From assembly GCF_000177335.1 (NCBI RefSeq), contig NZ_ADFP01000097.1, forward strand, positions 1 to 53,111: a stretch of DNA of 53,111 bases, in the 5' to 3' direction. The notes below the pieces were generated by a model, which was not told the origin of the DNA, searched no databases, and saw only the letters and a list, made by a program, of their open reading frames with translations. The DNA is from Pyramidobacter piscolens W5455 (GTDB lineage: Bacteria > Synergistota > Synergistia > Synergistales > Dethiosulfovibrionaceae). Of the stretch, positions 36,151 to 43,855 are shown piece after piece. Made by a program: the position numbers and the translations under genes. Each line of letters begins with the position of its first letter. The stretch's first letter is position 1.

Positions 36151-36441
36151 CTATTCACTCCAAGGATCTTCGGCGGGATCGACCCTCCGTTCGCCGCGCA
36201 TCTCGCAAGCAACCGTACCGCGGCGGCGAAGCGCCGCTTCGTCGTCAACGAGAACGGCGGCGGCAATCACGCGCCGGGGGAAAGCCACCTCGATCAGGTC
36301 GCCCGCTTTGACGTCGCTGGCCGGTTTGACCTTCCGGCCGTTGACGCGCACCGCGCCGACCTCGATCATTTCCTGCGCCGCGGCGCGGCGCTTCACCAGC
36401 TGCGAAAGCTTCAAAAATTTGTCCAGCCGAATCACGCGCAT
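36151..36441 (-). CDS. rqcP: S4-domain RNA-binding protein (RqcP/Hsp15-like)
   Basis: A 96-residue protein with a single S4 domain: RLDKFLKLSQLVKRRAAAQEMIEVGAV followed by VNGRKVKPASDVKAGDLIEV. RqcP stabilises the peptidyl-tRNA in the 60S-like 50S subunit during ribosome-associated quality control; Hsp15 has a similar fold, and the exact role here is uncertain. No rqcH is in the window. The C-terminal 20 residues are acidic and not conserved. GAGGAAACGAGG precedes the ATG. First gene of the rqcP-eno-rex run, with a TATAAT at 36475-36480. Confidence 0.85.
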   Translation of the reverse strand: MRVIRLDKFLKLSQLVKRRAAAQEMIEVGAVRVNGRKVKPASDVKAGDLIEVAFPRRVIAAAVLVDDEAALRRRGTVACEMRGERRVDPAEDPWSE

Positions 36442-36744
36442 CGCCTCGTTTCCTCAAATTTACAACGACGTTTTATTATAGCAGTTTTTTCACAAAGCGT
36501 TCATCTTTTAACAAAGCCCTTTCAGGCGATCGCGCTTACGAAACAACGCCAACCGGCGTCAATCCTAGAGGCTGAAGAACGGAGAGGATGTCAGGTCTGC
36601 GAAGCTCGCGCTTGCATCCCGCATTTACTTACATTGTTTTTTCAACATTTTCAATACCGGCTTCTGCCGGATATTCACAATTTCGGCCGCATTCTTCTAA
36701 TCATAGAGACTCCGCTTCATCCGCGGCGACAATTTTCCCGGCGC
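36442..36744. other. Gene-free stretch upstream of rqcP
   Basis: No convincing gene is present in this stretch. It holds a perfect TATAAT on the minus strand (36480-36475) for rqcP, without a clear -35, and a small hairpin (CCGGC-TTCT-GCCGG, 36657-36670). Several short open frames occur but lack ribosome-binding sites and composition of genes. Together with the terminator at 36745 it forms the right boundary between the conserved rqcP unit and the AT-rich peptide operon. Confidence 0.5.
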
Positions 36745-36784
36745 AAAAAAGAGGCCGTCTCAGGTATGACTGAGGCGGCCTTTT
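36745..36784 (-). terminator. Terminator of the peptide-transport operon
   Basis: A hairpin with stem AGGCCG(T/C)CTCAG and its complement around a six-base loop, flanked by T6 on the minus strand and T4 on the plus strand, about 80 bases after the amidohydrolase stop. Confidence 0.8.
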
Positions 36785-36863
36785 CACGGTTCTTTCATGA
36801 GATCTTCAGAGGTAAATGCTCACATAAACGAAAAGACGCCTTCCAATCGGCGCTATGTCGTTT

Positions 36864-38042
36864 TTAATCTAATCCAGCCGCAAGGTTATCGTACACTTCT
36901 CCGTCAATGATGGTCTTTTCGCACAGCGTCAGATTGCTGAACGGATTCCCGCTCCATATGGCAAGATCGGCATCCTTGCCGACTTCGATACTGCCTATAC
37001 GATCAGCAAGACCAAGCAATCTGGCCGGGCGGATCGTAACGGCTTCAAACGCCGTCTTCTCGCTTAAACCACGGGCAATGCACATACCAACATAGACAGG
37101 CAAATACTTCGTTCCTGAAGAAGTATCCTGAGTCAGACAGAAATTGATCCCCGCAGCTTCAAATTGGGCGGGAGTCGTAAGACGCCGTCCCCAAATTTCC
37201 ATTTTCGACGGCCCCATAGTCAGCGGGCCAACGACGCAGTCGACACGATGTTCCTTAAGAAAGTCAAGGATCTTGTAACCCTCGGTACAGTGCTCGATAG
37301 AAAAATCAAGATGGAATTCTTCGGCGATGCGTACGGCGGTAACAATATCGTCGGCGCGATGAGCATGGATACGGCATTTACGAGTTCCACGCACGACCGG
37401 GACCAATTCGTCGAGCAAAAAATTGCGCTTGGGCTTTTTCGCAAGATCTTTTTCGCCAAGACGAAGTTCATCCGAATAGTCAAGAGCTTCGTACAAAACT
37501 TTACGCATCACCGCGGCCAGCCCCATCCGGGTCATGGGCATCTTGTGCTGCTCCAGACCGTACACGCGCTTGGGATTTTCACCCATGGCGAACTTCATGT
37601 GCTCTGTGCCGGGAAGCGCGATATCATACACTGTAGAACCTTGCTTCGTCTTGAAGCCGACGCCGATCCCGCCGCACACGTTTGCGGAACCAGGCCCAGT
37701 GTAACAGGTAGAAAATCCGGCACGTCGGGAAGCTTCTATGGCCATGTCGAACGGATTCAAGGCGTCGATGCCGCGAACCTGAGCCGTAACGGGGTCGGTC
37801 TTCTCATTCCCATCGACAATCGACGGCAGCGTCGTAGGTTCGTTGAACGTGGAAATATGCGTATGGGCGTCGATAAACCCCGGAGTGACCCATTTTCCCG
37901 TCAGATCCATGACCTCGCATCCCTGGGGGATCCTCACGTTTTTTCCCACGGCTCTTATCTTGCCCGCATCAACGAGGATCGTTCCTTTTTCGTACGTTGT
38001 TCCAGCGACAGTGATAACCTTTGCGTTTTTCAGCGCCAACAT
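36864..38042 (-). CDS. Amidohydrolase-superfamily enzyme linked to a peptide transporter
   Basis: TIM-barrel metal-dependent amidohydrolase of 392 residues, related to imidazolonepropionase and similar enzymes that hydrolyse cyclic amides or amide bonds. Metal and catalytic ligands: His60 and His62 in GFIDAHTHIS, a His in RIHAHRADD (226/228), His251 in SIEHCTEGY and Asp306 in LTQDTSSGT; the C-terminal AFEAVTIRPARLLGLADRIGSIEVGKDADL is the family's usual end. No signal peptide, so cytoplasmic. AGGAGG 11 bases before the ATG sets the start. As the last gene of the dpp operon it likely processes the imported substrate, which is inference. Confidence 0.85.
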   Translation of the reverse strand: MLALKNAKVITVAGTTYEKGTILVDAGKIRAVGKNVRIPQGCEVMDLTGKWVTPGFIDAHTHISTFNEPTTLPSIVDGNEKTDPVTAQVRGIDALNPFDMAIEASRRAGFSTCYTGPGSANVCGGIGVGFKTKQGSTVYDIALPGTEHMKFAMGENPKRVYGLEQHKMPMTRMGLAAVMRKVLYEALDYSDELRLGEKDLAKKPKRNFLLDELVPVVRGTRKCRIHAHRADDIVTAVRIAEEFHLDFSIEHCTEGYKILDFLKEHRVDCVVGPLTMGPSKMEIWGRRLTTPAQFEAAGINFCLTQDTSSGTKYLPVYVGMCIARGLSEKTAFEAVTIRPARLLGLADRIGSIEVGKDADLAIWSGNPFSNLTLCEKTIIDGEVYDNLAAGLD

Positions 38043-38095
38043 AAGCAAAAATTCCCTCCTAATAAAATAACGATCTAGCTGCTGAATTCTTTTCG

Positions 38096-39073
38096 TCAAT
38101 CCCTGTGGCATGCCACGAAATGGTTCGGCGCGCATTCCCTGAAGAGAGGCTCCTCTTCCAGACAACGTTTTTCCGCATAAGGACAGCGCGTATGGAAACG
38201 GCAGCCGATGGGCACGCAAGCCGCGCTGGGAACTTCGCCCCTCAGCAAGATACGTTCGCGATTTTTGCGTCCCGATAAAATCGGTATAGCCGATAATAAC
38301 GCTTGAGTATAAGGATGCAGCGCATGATCGAAGAGCTCTTCCGTTGGGGCGAACTCGCAGATTTTTCCCAAATACATAACGGCGACCCGATCCGAAATAT
38401 GTTCCACCACGTTCAGGGCATGAGAAATAAAGAGATATGTTATGTTGCCAATCTGTTCTTTGAGATCGATGAGAAGATTGATAATCTGAGACTGTATGGA
38501 AACGTCCAATGCTGACACAGCTTCGTCGCAAACGAGGAATTCCGGCTGCAGGGCGATCGCTTTGGCAATCGCGACCCTTTGACGCTGACCGCCGGAAAAT
38601 TCGTGTGGATATCGAAGCGCATAGACCGGCGCAAGACCTACCTGCCGAAGAAGTTCGGCCGTCTTTTCCGCCGCCTCTTTCGCCGCATAGCCCATCTGCA
38701 CCGTCAGCACTTCAGAAATGAGTCGGCGTACTGTTTGCGAAGGATTCAAAGAAGAATAAGGATCCTGAAAGATGATCTGCACCTTTTTGCGCAGTCGTCG
38801 AAGCGCGTCGCCATGCATTTTCAAGATATCATCTTTGCCATCCAGAATAATTCTGCCCGACATCGGCTCGTTCAGACGAACAATAGCGCGGCCTATGGTC
38901 GTTTTCCCGCATCCTGATTCACCGACCAGCCCAACCGTTTCGCCCCGGTATATATCCATAGATACCCCGTCGACAGCCCGAATGTACCCGACCGTACGCT
39001 GCATAAGGCCGCGTTTTATCGGGAAATGCACCTTAAGGTCCTCGATCTTGAGAATAGTTTCTTTATTATCCAT
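38096..39073 (-). CDS. dppF: Oligo/dipeptide ABC transporter ATP-binding protein (DppF/OppF type)
   Basis: Second ATPase of the transporter (325 residues). Walker A GESGCGKTT, Q-loop IIFQDPYSSLNP, signature FSGGQRQRVAIA and Walker B LVCDEAVSALD are all present, followed by the family C-terminal oligopeptide-binding-type extension with GCRFHTRCPYAEKRC, whose Cys residues are thought to bind a cluster or metal. The ATG overlaps the dppD stop (TGATG). The Dpp/Opp substrate class cannot be told from the ATPase. Confidence 0.9.
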   Translation of the reverse strand: MDNKETILKIEDLKVHFPIKRGLMQRTVGYIRAVDGVSMDIYRGETVGLVGESGCGKTTIGRAIVRLNEPMSGRIILDGKDDILKMHGDALRRLRKKVQIIFQDPYSSLNPSQTVRRLISEVLTVQMGYAAKEAAEKTAELLRQVGLAPVYALRYPHEFSGGQRQRVAIAKAIALQPEFLVCDEAVSALDVSIQSQIINLLIDLKEQIGNITYLFISHALNVVEHISDRVAVMYLGKICEFAPTEELFDHALHPYTQALLSAIPILSGRKNRERILLRGEVPSAACVPIGCRFHTRCPYAEKRCLEEEPLFRECAPNHFVACHRD

Positions 39074-40062
39074 CAGACGCTCCCCCGCTTCAAATGACAG
39101 CGCACGCGGCGTTCGCCGCATACATATTCGGGAGGTTCATCCTCAAAACAGATATCCAAAGCTTCAGGACAGCGCGGCGCAAAACGGCAGCCCTTCGGCC
39201 AGTTCAGAGGATTTGGCACCGTCCCCGCAATAGATTCCAACCGTCCGCCCCGAGTCACCTTGATCCCTGGAATGGACATGATCAGCAGCTTGGTGTAAAC
39301 ATGCCAAGGATCCTGAAAAATATCTTCAAGTCTCCCGCTCTCCACAATTTTACCAGCATACATCACCGCCACTCGATCGGCAATCTGAGAAACAACGCCG
39401 AAGTCGTGAGTGATCAGTAGAATCGCCATGTTCATGTCCTTTTGCAGACTCTTAAGCAGATCGATAATTTGAGCCTGGATAGTGACGTCAAGAGCCGTCG
39501 TCGGCTCATCGGCTATGAGCATGCGCGGAGCAGACGCCAGAGAGATCGCGATCATCACTCGTTGACGAAGCCCTCCGGAAAGCTGATGAGGATAGACTCT
39601 CAATCGTTCTTCAGGCTTGGGGACGCCAACCCTTTTCAAAATGGCAACGGAACGTTCATAGATTTCGCGTTTGGAGATCTTCGGGTCATGCAGGCGGAAC
39701 ACCTCGCCTAGCTGTTTCTCAATACGATAAACCGGATTCAACGAAGTCATCGGTTCCTGAAAGATCATGGAGATCTGTTTACCGCGAATTTTTCGCGCCT
39801 CTTCTTTAGAGAGACCTTTAATCGTACGCCTGTCAATCGTCATTTTGTCGGCAAAGACTTCCGCCGAATCCGCTAAGAGACGAATTAGAGAAAGCGACGT
39901 CACGGTTTTGCCGCAACCGGATTCGCCGACCAGCGCGAGCGTTTCTCCCGCATCGATATGAAACGAAACGCCATCCACCGATTTTACAACACCTTCGGGT
40001 GTATGGAAGTAAGTGTGCAGATTCTCCACGCGCAGATATTCATCGTTCATTTTTTCCGCCAT
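39073..40062 (-). CDS. dppD: Oligo/dipeptide ABC transporter ATP-binding protein (DppD/OppD type)
   Basis: First ATPase (329 residues): Walker A GESGCGKTVTS, Q-loop MIFQEPMTSLNPVYRIEKQL, signature LSGGLRQRVMIA and Walker B LIADEPTTALD, plus the C-terminal GCRFAPRCPEALDIC extension. It pairs with DppF as a heterodimer on the cytoplasmic side of the two permeases. Start ATG 40062 with AGGTTGGA upstream; ATG 40050 is an alternative. Eight bases after dppC. Confidence 0.9.
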   Translation of the reverse strand: MAEKMNDEYLRVENLHTYFHTPEGVVKSVDGVSFHIDAGETLALVGESGCGKTVTSLSLIRLLADSAEVFADKMTIDRRTIKGLSKEEARKIRGKQISMIFQEPMTSLNPVYRIEKQLGEVFRLHDPKISKREIYERSVAILKRVGVPKPEERLRVYPHQLSGGLRQRVMIAISLASAPRMLIADEPTTALDVTIQAQIIDLLKSLQKDMNMAILLITHDFGVVSQIADRVAVMYAGKIVESGRLEDIFQDPWHVYTKLLIMSIPGIKVTRGGRLESIAGTVPNPLNWPKGCRFAPRCPEALDICFEDEPPEYVCGERRVRCHLKRGSV

Positions 40063-40070
40063 GATCCAAC

Positions 40071-40994
40071 CTACTTCCTCATCTTAGGATCAAACGCGTC
40101 TCGAAGTCCATCGCCGATCCAATTCATAGAAAGAACCGTAAGCGAGATCGCGATGCCTGGGATCGTCGTTAGATACGACGCCTGCTGCAGGTAATTACGT
40201 CCCTGGTTCAGCATGACGCCCCAGTCAGGCGCAGCCGCATCGCATCCCAAACCAAGGTACGAAAGCCCCGACGCCGAAAGAATCGCGCTTCCTGTTGACA
40301 GCGTAGCCTGGATAATCAGCGGGCCGATACAATTAGGGAAAATATGGTTGAATATAATGCGTGTATTTTTAAAACCAGCGACGCGCGCAGACTCAACGTA
40401 TTCCGTATTTTTAATCGCCAGTACCTGCCCGCGAGTAAGACGGGCAAACTTTGGCCATCCGACGATTGCCAACGCCAAAATCACGTTACCCTGGCTCGAT
40501 CCTAGAGCCGCCATGATAGCAATGGCGATGATAAGAAACGGAAAAGACAACATGATATCTGTAAAGCGCATAAGTAATGCGTCAACCCAACTGCCATAAT
40601 AGCCGCTGGCTAAACCGATCACAATGCCAAAAGCTGCGGAGAGCAACGTGACCGACATCCCCGTCATTGCCGACATACGTCCTCCATACAACAGACGCGA
40701 CCAAATATCGCGCCCCAAGTCGTCAGTGCCGAAAATATGCTCCTGGGAAAATGGCCGGACCAAGGTGTTCATCAGATCCATGTCCATCATAGGATCATAT
40801 CGTGTAAAACACGGAGCGCCGACGCAAAGGACAATGATAATCAGAAGGATCGCCAGGCCAACGACCGCGATTTTATTTTTCAAGAAACGGCGTCTTACGT
40901 CCTTCCAATACGTGGTCAAAGGCAACGACTCGTTTCCAATTTGATTCTGCGCTACAACGCTCCTGCTCCGCGCATTTTTTGAATTATCATTCAT
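40071..40994 (-). CDS. dppC: Peptide ABC transporter permease DppC-like
   Basis: Inner-membrane permease (307 residues) with an N-terminal cytoplasmic segment, about six transmembrane helices and the EAA coupling loop (YVESARVAGFKNTRIIFNHIFPNCIGPLI) typical of DppC/OppC. FGTDDLGRDIWSRLLYGGR is the other C-subunit mark. AGGAGA before the ATG. Codon choice is more A/T-rich than in the neighbouring core genes. Confidence 0.9.
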   Translation of the reverse strand: MNDNSKNARSRSVVAQNQIGNESLPLTTYWKDVRRRFLKNKIAVVGLAILLIIIVLCVGAPCFTRYDPMMDMDLMNTLVRPFSQEHIFGTDDLGRDIWSRLLYGGRMSAMTGMSVTLLSAAFGIVIGLASGYYGSWVDALLMRFTDIMLSFPFLIIAIAIMAALGSSQGNVILALAIVGWPKFARLTRGQVLAIKNTEYVESARVAGFKNTRIIFNHIFPNCIGPLIIQATLSTGSAILSASGLSYLGLGCDAAAPDWGVMLNQGRNYLQQASYLTTIPGIAISLTVLSMNWIGDGLRDAFDPKMRK

Positions 40995-41006
40995 AGCACG
41001 AGTCTC

Positions 41007-41969
41007 CTATTTCGAGTCGAGGCGAATGCGGGGATTGAACCACGCGTATAAAATATCGACAACCAGATTTACGAGCATGTAACTTATACAAAGCATGAGA
41101 GTCGCGCCCTGGATCATTGGATAATCCCTCCGCGCAATGGAACTAATCGTCAAACGGCCGACGCCGGGCCAAGAGAAAATAGACTCCGTAATGACCGCTC
41201 CGCCCAGCAAACTGCCGATTTCTCCGCCTATAACGGTGACAACGGGAATCATGGCATTTTTTAGCGCATGCCCCCAAATAACGGCATGCTCCTTCAATCC
41301 CTTGCTACGCGCGTACCGCACATAATCCTGATTCAGAACGTCCAGCATGCTGGACCGGATCATCCGCGTTTGGGTAGCCGCCATGCTTAACGCCAAAGAT
41401 GAGGCCGGCAGTATGATCGAGCGCAGAAAAGGCACAACGCCGTCCGCGATGTTCGTAGTTTCCGGCATAGTCGGCAACCAGCCTAAATGCAGAGCAAAGA
41501 ATATAATCAGAACCAAACCGAACCAGAATCTTGGCAGCGATACGCCAATCGTCGCCAGAGCTGTTGCTACAGAATCCAAGATGCCGTTGTGTTTCAGAGC
41601 CGCCAATATCCCCAAAGGCAACGAAACGACGAGAGCAATCACCATAGCGCTCCCAGCCAGCTTGAGGGTGTTCGGCATACGTTTTGCCACGCTGGAGAAC
41701 ACGTCTTCCCCCGTAGCGTATGACGTGCCAAGATCGCCTACAAATGCGCCTTTTATAAAACGTATGTAACGGACAAGGAATGGTTTGTCCAGCCCCCACT
41801 GCTCTTCAACGAGTTTACGCTGTTCTTCCGACACGTTCGCATCTTCCGTTCCAAGGATCAGTTCAACAGGATCGCCTGGGGTCACGTACAGCAGCGAAAA
41901 TATGAGCAGAGAGCTGATCAGCAGCGTCGGGACAGTCTGAAAAATACGTCTTATTATATAAGCCCACAT
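41007..41969 (-). CDS. dppB: Peptide ABC transporter permease DppB-like
   Basis: The other permease (320 residues), with the DppB/OppB N-terminus IIRRIFQTVPTLLISSLLIF, the TPGDP motif (LLYVTPGDPVELILG), six transmembrane helices and the EAA loop YVRYARSKGLKEHAVIWGHALKNAMIPVV. GAGGG precedes the ATG. It follows the binding-protein gene after 81 bases, a common place for an mRNA-stabilising gap that allows more binding protein than permease. Confidence 0.92.
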   Translation of the reverse strand: MWAYIIRRIFQTVPTLLISSLLIFSLLYVTPGDPVELILGTEDANVSEEQRKLVEEQWGLDKPFLVRYIRFIKGAFVGDLGTSYATGEDVFSSVAKRMPNTLKLAGSAMVIALVVSLPLGILAALKHNGILDSVATALATIGVSLPRFWFGLVLIIFFALHLGWLPTMPETTNIADGVVPFLRSIILPASSLALSMAATQTRMIRSSMLDVLNQDYVRYARSKGLKEHAVIWGHALKNAMIPVVTVIGGEIGSLLGGAVITESIFSWPGVGRLTISSIARRDYPMIQGATLMLCISYMLVNLVVDILYAWFNPRIRLDSK

Positions 41970-42050
41970 GATTTTACCCTCGTCTTTTAAATAAAGGGCT
42001 TATGGAGAAACGCCCCATAAGCCCGCGTAAATAAATCGTTCCGGTACGAA

Positions 42051-43640
42051 TTACTCGGCGACCCCCACATTGCGCACAGGCGAACAGAGCGCCTGATAGA
42101 CTGTGGCGTATCCAAAATCCGTGACGCGCTTGTTGTATCCGACTTGCGAATATTCAAAATATGCGCCGAGATGAGGACATTCAGACGAGAAAATATTATC
42201 GGCTTTGCGAAGAAGAGCGCAACGTTTGTCATAATTCATCGTGCGGAACGCTTCTTGAATCAGCTTATCAACATCTTCATTAGAATAACCGCAGTTAGGA
42301 CTGAAGCGTTTGGTGTTTGTTTCCATCAAACGTTTACCGCCGTCCAGATTGCTGTAACCTCCCATGATATACATTTCCACAGTGCCTTTCGCGATGTCGG
42401 AGGTATGCGTGGCCCATTCTGCGGTTCTGGCCGTACAATCTACGCCGATAGCCTTCAGCTGAGTGGCCACGATAACTGACAGTTTTTCCCGGTTCGCGTC
42501 GTTGTTCCCCACTTGCAGAACAAAACTCATTTTCTGTCCGTCCTTGCTCCGCACTCCGCCAGGCCCCGTCTTCCAACCCAACTTATCAAGAAGTTTTACG
42601 GCTTCTTTCGGATTATACCGGGGAGTTACGGCCTTGTTAGACTCAAGGTCCCCGCCCGGCCGTTCGTAGGGAATGCATCCATACCCCCGCACAGCCAGCT
42701 TTGCGCCCGCTTTGTTTGAAAAAATAGCTTTTATCGCGCCGTCCATGTCCACGGCCATGGCCAATGCGCGGCGAACTTCTGAATCGGAAAAGATCTTTTT
42801 CTTGCAATTGAACCCGATCCAGCGCAGAGATCCGATCGCCGAAGGCGCTACGGTCAAATAATCCTTGCCGGCGATGTTTTCGATTTCAGTGGGCAAAATC
42901 GCAAGGGCGATGTCAATCTCCTTATTTTGCAGCGCCATCGACGATACGGATTTATCAGTAATGAACTTATAGACCACTTTGTCAAGAGCCGGTTCGCGCC
43001 AGAAATCTTCGTTCCTGATCAACGTCAATGACGTGTCAGTTACATAGTCCTGAAACTTATACGCTCCCGATCCAACGGGGTAGCTTGCAAGATCCCATTT
43101 CTTTTCAATCGCGCGCCGAGGGATAACATAATTCTGATACATAGAGTATTCCCACAAAACGTCTATATCTTTTGTTACAAACTGAACCGTATGATCATCG
43201 ATCACTCTGATTTCTTTCAGCGTTTTGCTTAAAGCGTCATAGCGCACGGAACCATTTGCAGGATCAAGATAGTAATCGTACGAAAATTTGACGTCTTCAG
43301 CCGTCACCTTGACTTTTTCATCGCCGAAGAGACCGTTGCCCCTTTGCCAATATACGTCGTCGCGAAGATGAACGGTCCACGTCACTCCGTCGTCAGCGCA
43401 TTCCCAGCTGGTCGCCAGTCCGGGAGTAAACTTGGAATTTTCATCCATTTCAACAAGGGTGTGATAAATCTGGCGAATAATGTACCCGTCGCCGTCGGAC
43501 GTCGTCCTCCACGGCCACAACGTTGTGATCGTCATATAGGTGCCGATTTTAAGCGTTTTTTCAGCAGCCAGCGCCGGGACAACCGAAAATAAATTCAAAA
43601 CCACTGCCAACAAGATAAATATCCCCAACTTCTTTTTCAT
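42051..43640 (-). CDS. dppA: Periplasmic peptide-binding protein of the ABC transporter (DppA/OppA family 5)
   Basis: Family 5 solute-binding protein of 529 residues with a signal peptide (KKKLGIFILLAVVLNLFS, cleavage near ALAAE at 26) and no lipobox. Domain marks include WTVHLRDDVYWQRGNGLFGDEKVTAEDV-type region (here KVKVTAEDVKFSYDYYLDP), SDSEVRRALAMAVDMDGAI and TARTAEWATHTSDIAKG. The start at 43640 is preferred because GGGGGGCGAAGG lies before it; 43661 is possible. Likely periplasmic and the substrate-selecting part of the transporter; ligand unknown. Confidence 0.9.
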   Translation of the reverse strand: MKKKLGIFILLAVVLNLFSVVPALAAEKTLKIGTYMTITTLWPWRTTSDGDGYIIRQIYHTLVEMDENSKFTPGLATSWECADDGVTWTVHLRDDVYWQRGNGLFGDEKVKVTAEDVKFSYDYYLDPANGSVRYDALSKTLKEIRVIDDHTVQFVTKDIDVLWEYSMYQNYVIPRRAIEKKWDLASYPVGSGAYKFQDYVTDTSLTLIRNEDFWREPALDKVVYKFITDKSVSSMALQNKEIDIALAILPTEIENIAGKDYLTVAPSAIGSLRWIGFNCKKKIFSDSEVRRALAMAVDMDGAIKAIFSNKAGAKLAVRGYGCIPYERPGGDLESNKAVTPRYNPKEAVKLLDKLGWKTGPGGVRSKDGQKMSFVLQVGNNDANREKLSVIVATQLKAIGVDCTARTAEWATHTSDIAKGTVEMYIMGGYSNLDGGKRLMETNTKRFSPNCGYSNEDVDKLIQEAFRTMNYDKRCALLRKADNIFSSECPHLGAYFEYSQVGYNKRVTDFGYATVYQALCSPVRNVGVAE

Positions 43641-43676
43641 TACCTTCGCCCCCCGTTTCATTTTCTAGAGAAATAC

Positions 43677-43697
43677 GTAATAAAATATATTTATTAC
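43677..43697. promoter_or_regulatory. Palindrome at the start of the peptide operon transcript
   Basis: GTAATAAA (43677-43684) and TTTATTAC (43690-43697) are perfect inverted arms around ATATA. The predicted start of transcription is near 43698, so the palindrome lies at about +1 to +21, a typical operator position. The arms are too AT-rich for a stable hairpin. Confidence 0.5.
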
Positions 43698-43704
43698 TCT
43701 ATTA

Positions 43705-43733
43705 ATTATACAGCAATCATGAAAATAAGTAAA
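43705..43733 (-). promoter_or_regulatory. Promoter of the peptide-transport operon
   Basis: On the minus strand TTTACT (43733-43728) and a perfect TATAAT (43710-43705) are 17 bases apart in a very AT-rich gap, 65 bases upstream of the binding-protein start. Confidence 0.65.
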
Positions 43734-43776
43734 CGCTAAACGTTCATTATTTTATATTAATCTGTTATTTATAAAA

Positions 43777-43827
43777 TTTTCAGAGTAACTGCTCTTCCTC
43801 AGCAAGGAATCGCAATTACTCTGAAAA
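43777..43827 (-). terminator. Terminator after dnaG
   Basis: Twelve-base arms TTTTCAGAGTAA (43777-43788) and TTACTCTGAAAA (43816-43827) enclose a partly paired loop, 29 bases after the dnaG stop. It separates dnaG from the peptide operon. Confidence 0.7.
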
Positions 43828-43855
43828 AGTATTGCTCAAGAATGAATTCCAAGGC

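Noticed and set aside
36465-36500. Half Rex operator (TTGTGAA) upstream of rqcP
   Set aside because: The second half-site of the 18-bp palindrome is missing, so a Rex site cannot be supported.
36588-36867. Small plus-strand open frames in the gap before rqcP
   Set aside because: No ribosome-binding site, they run through the terminator at 36745-36784 and look non-coding.
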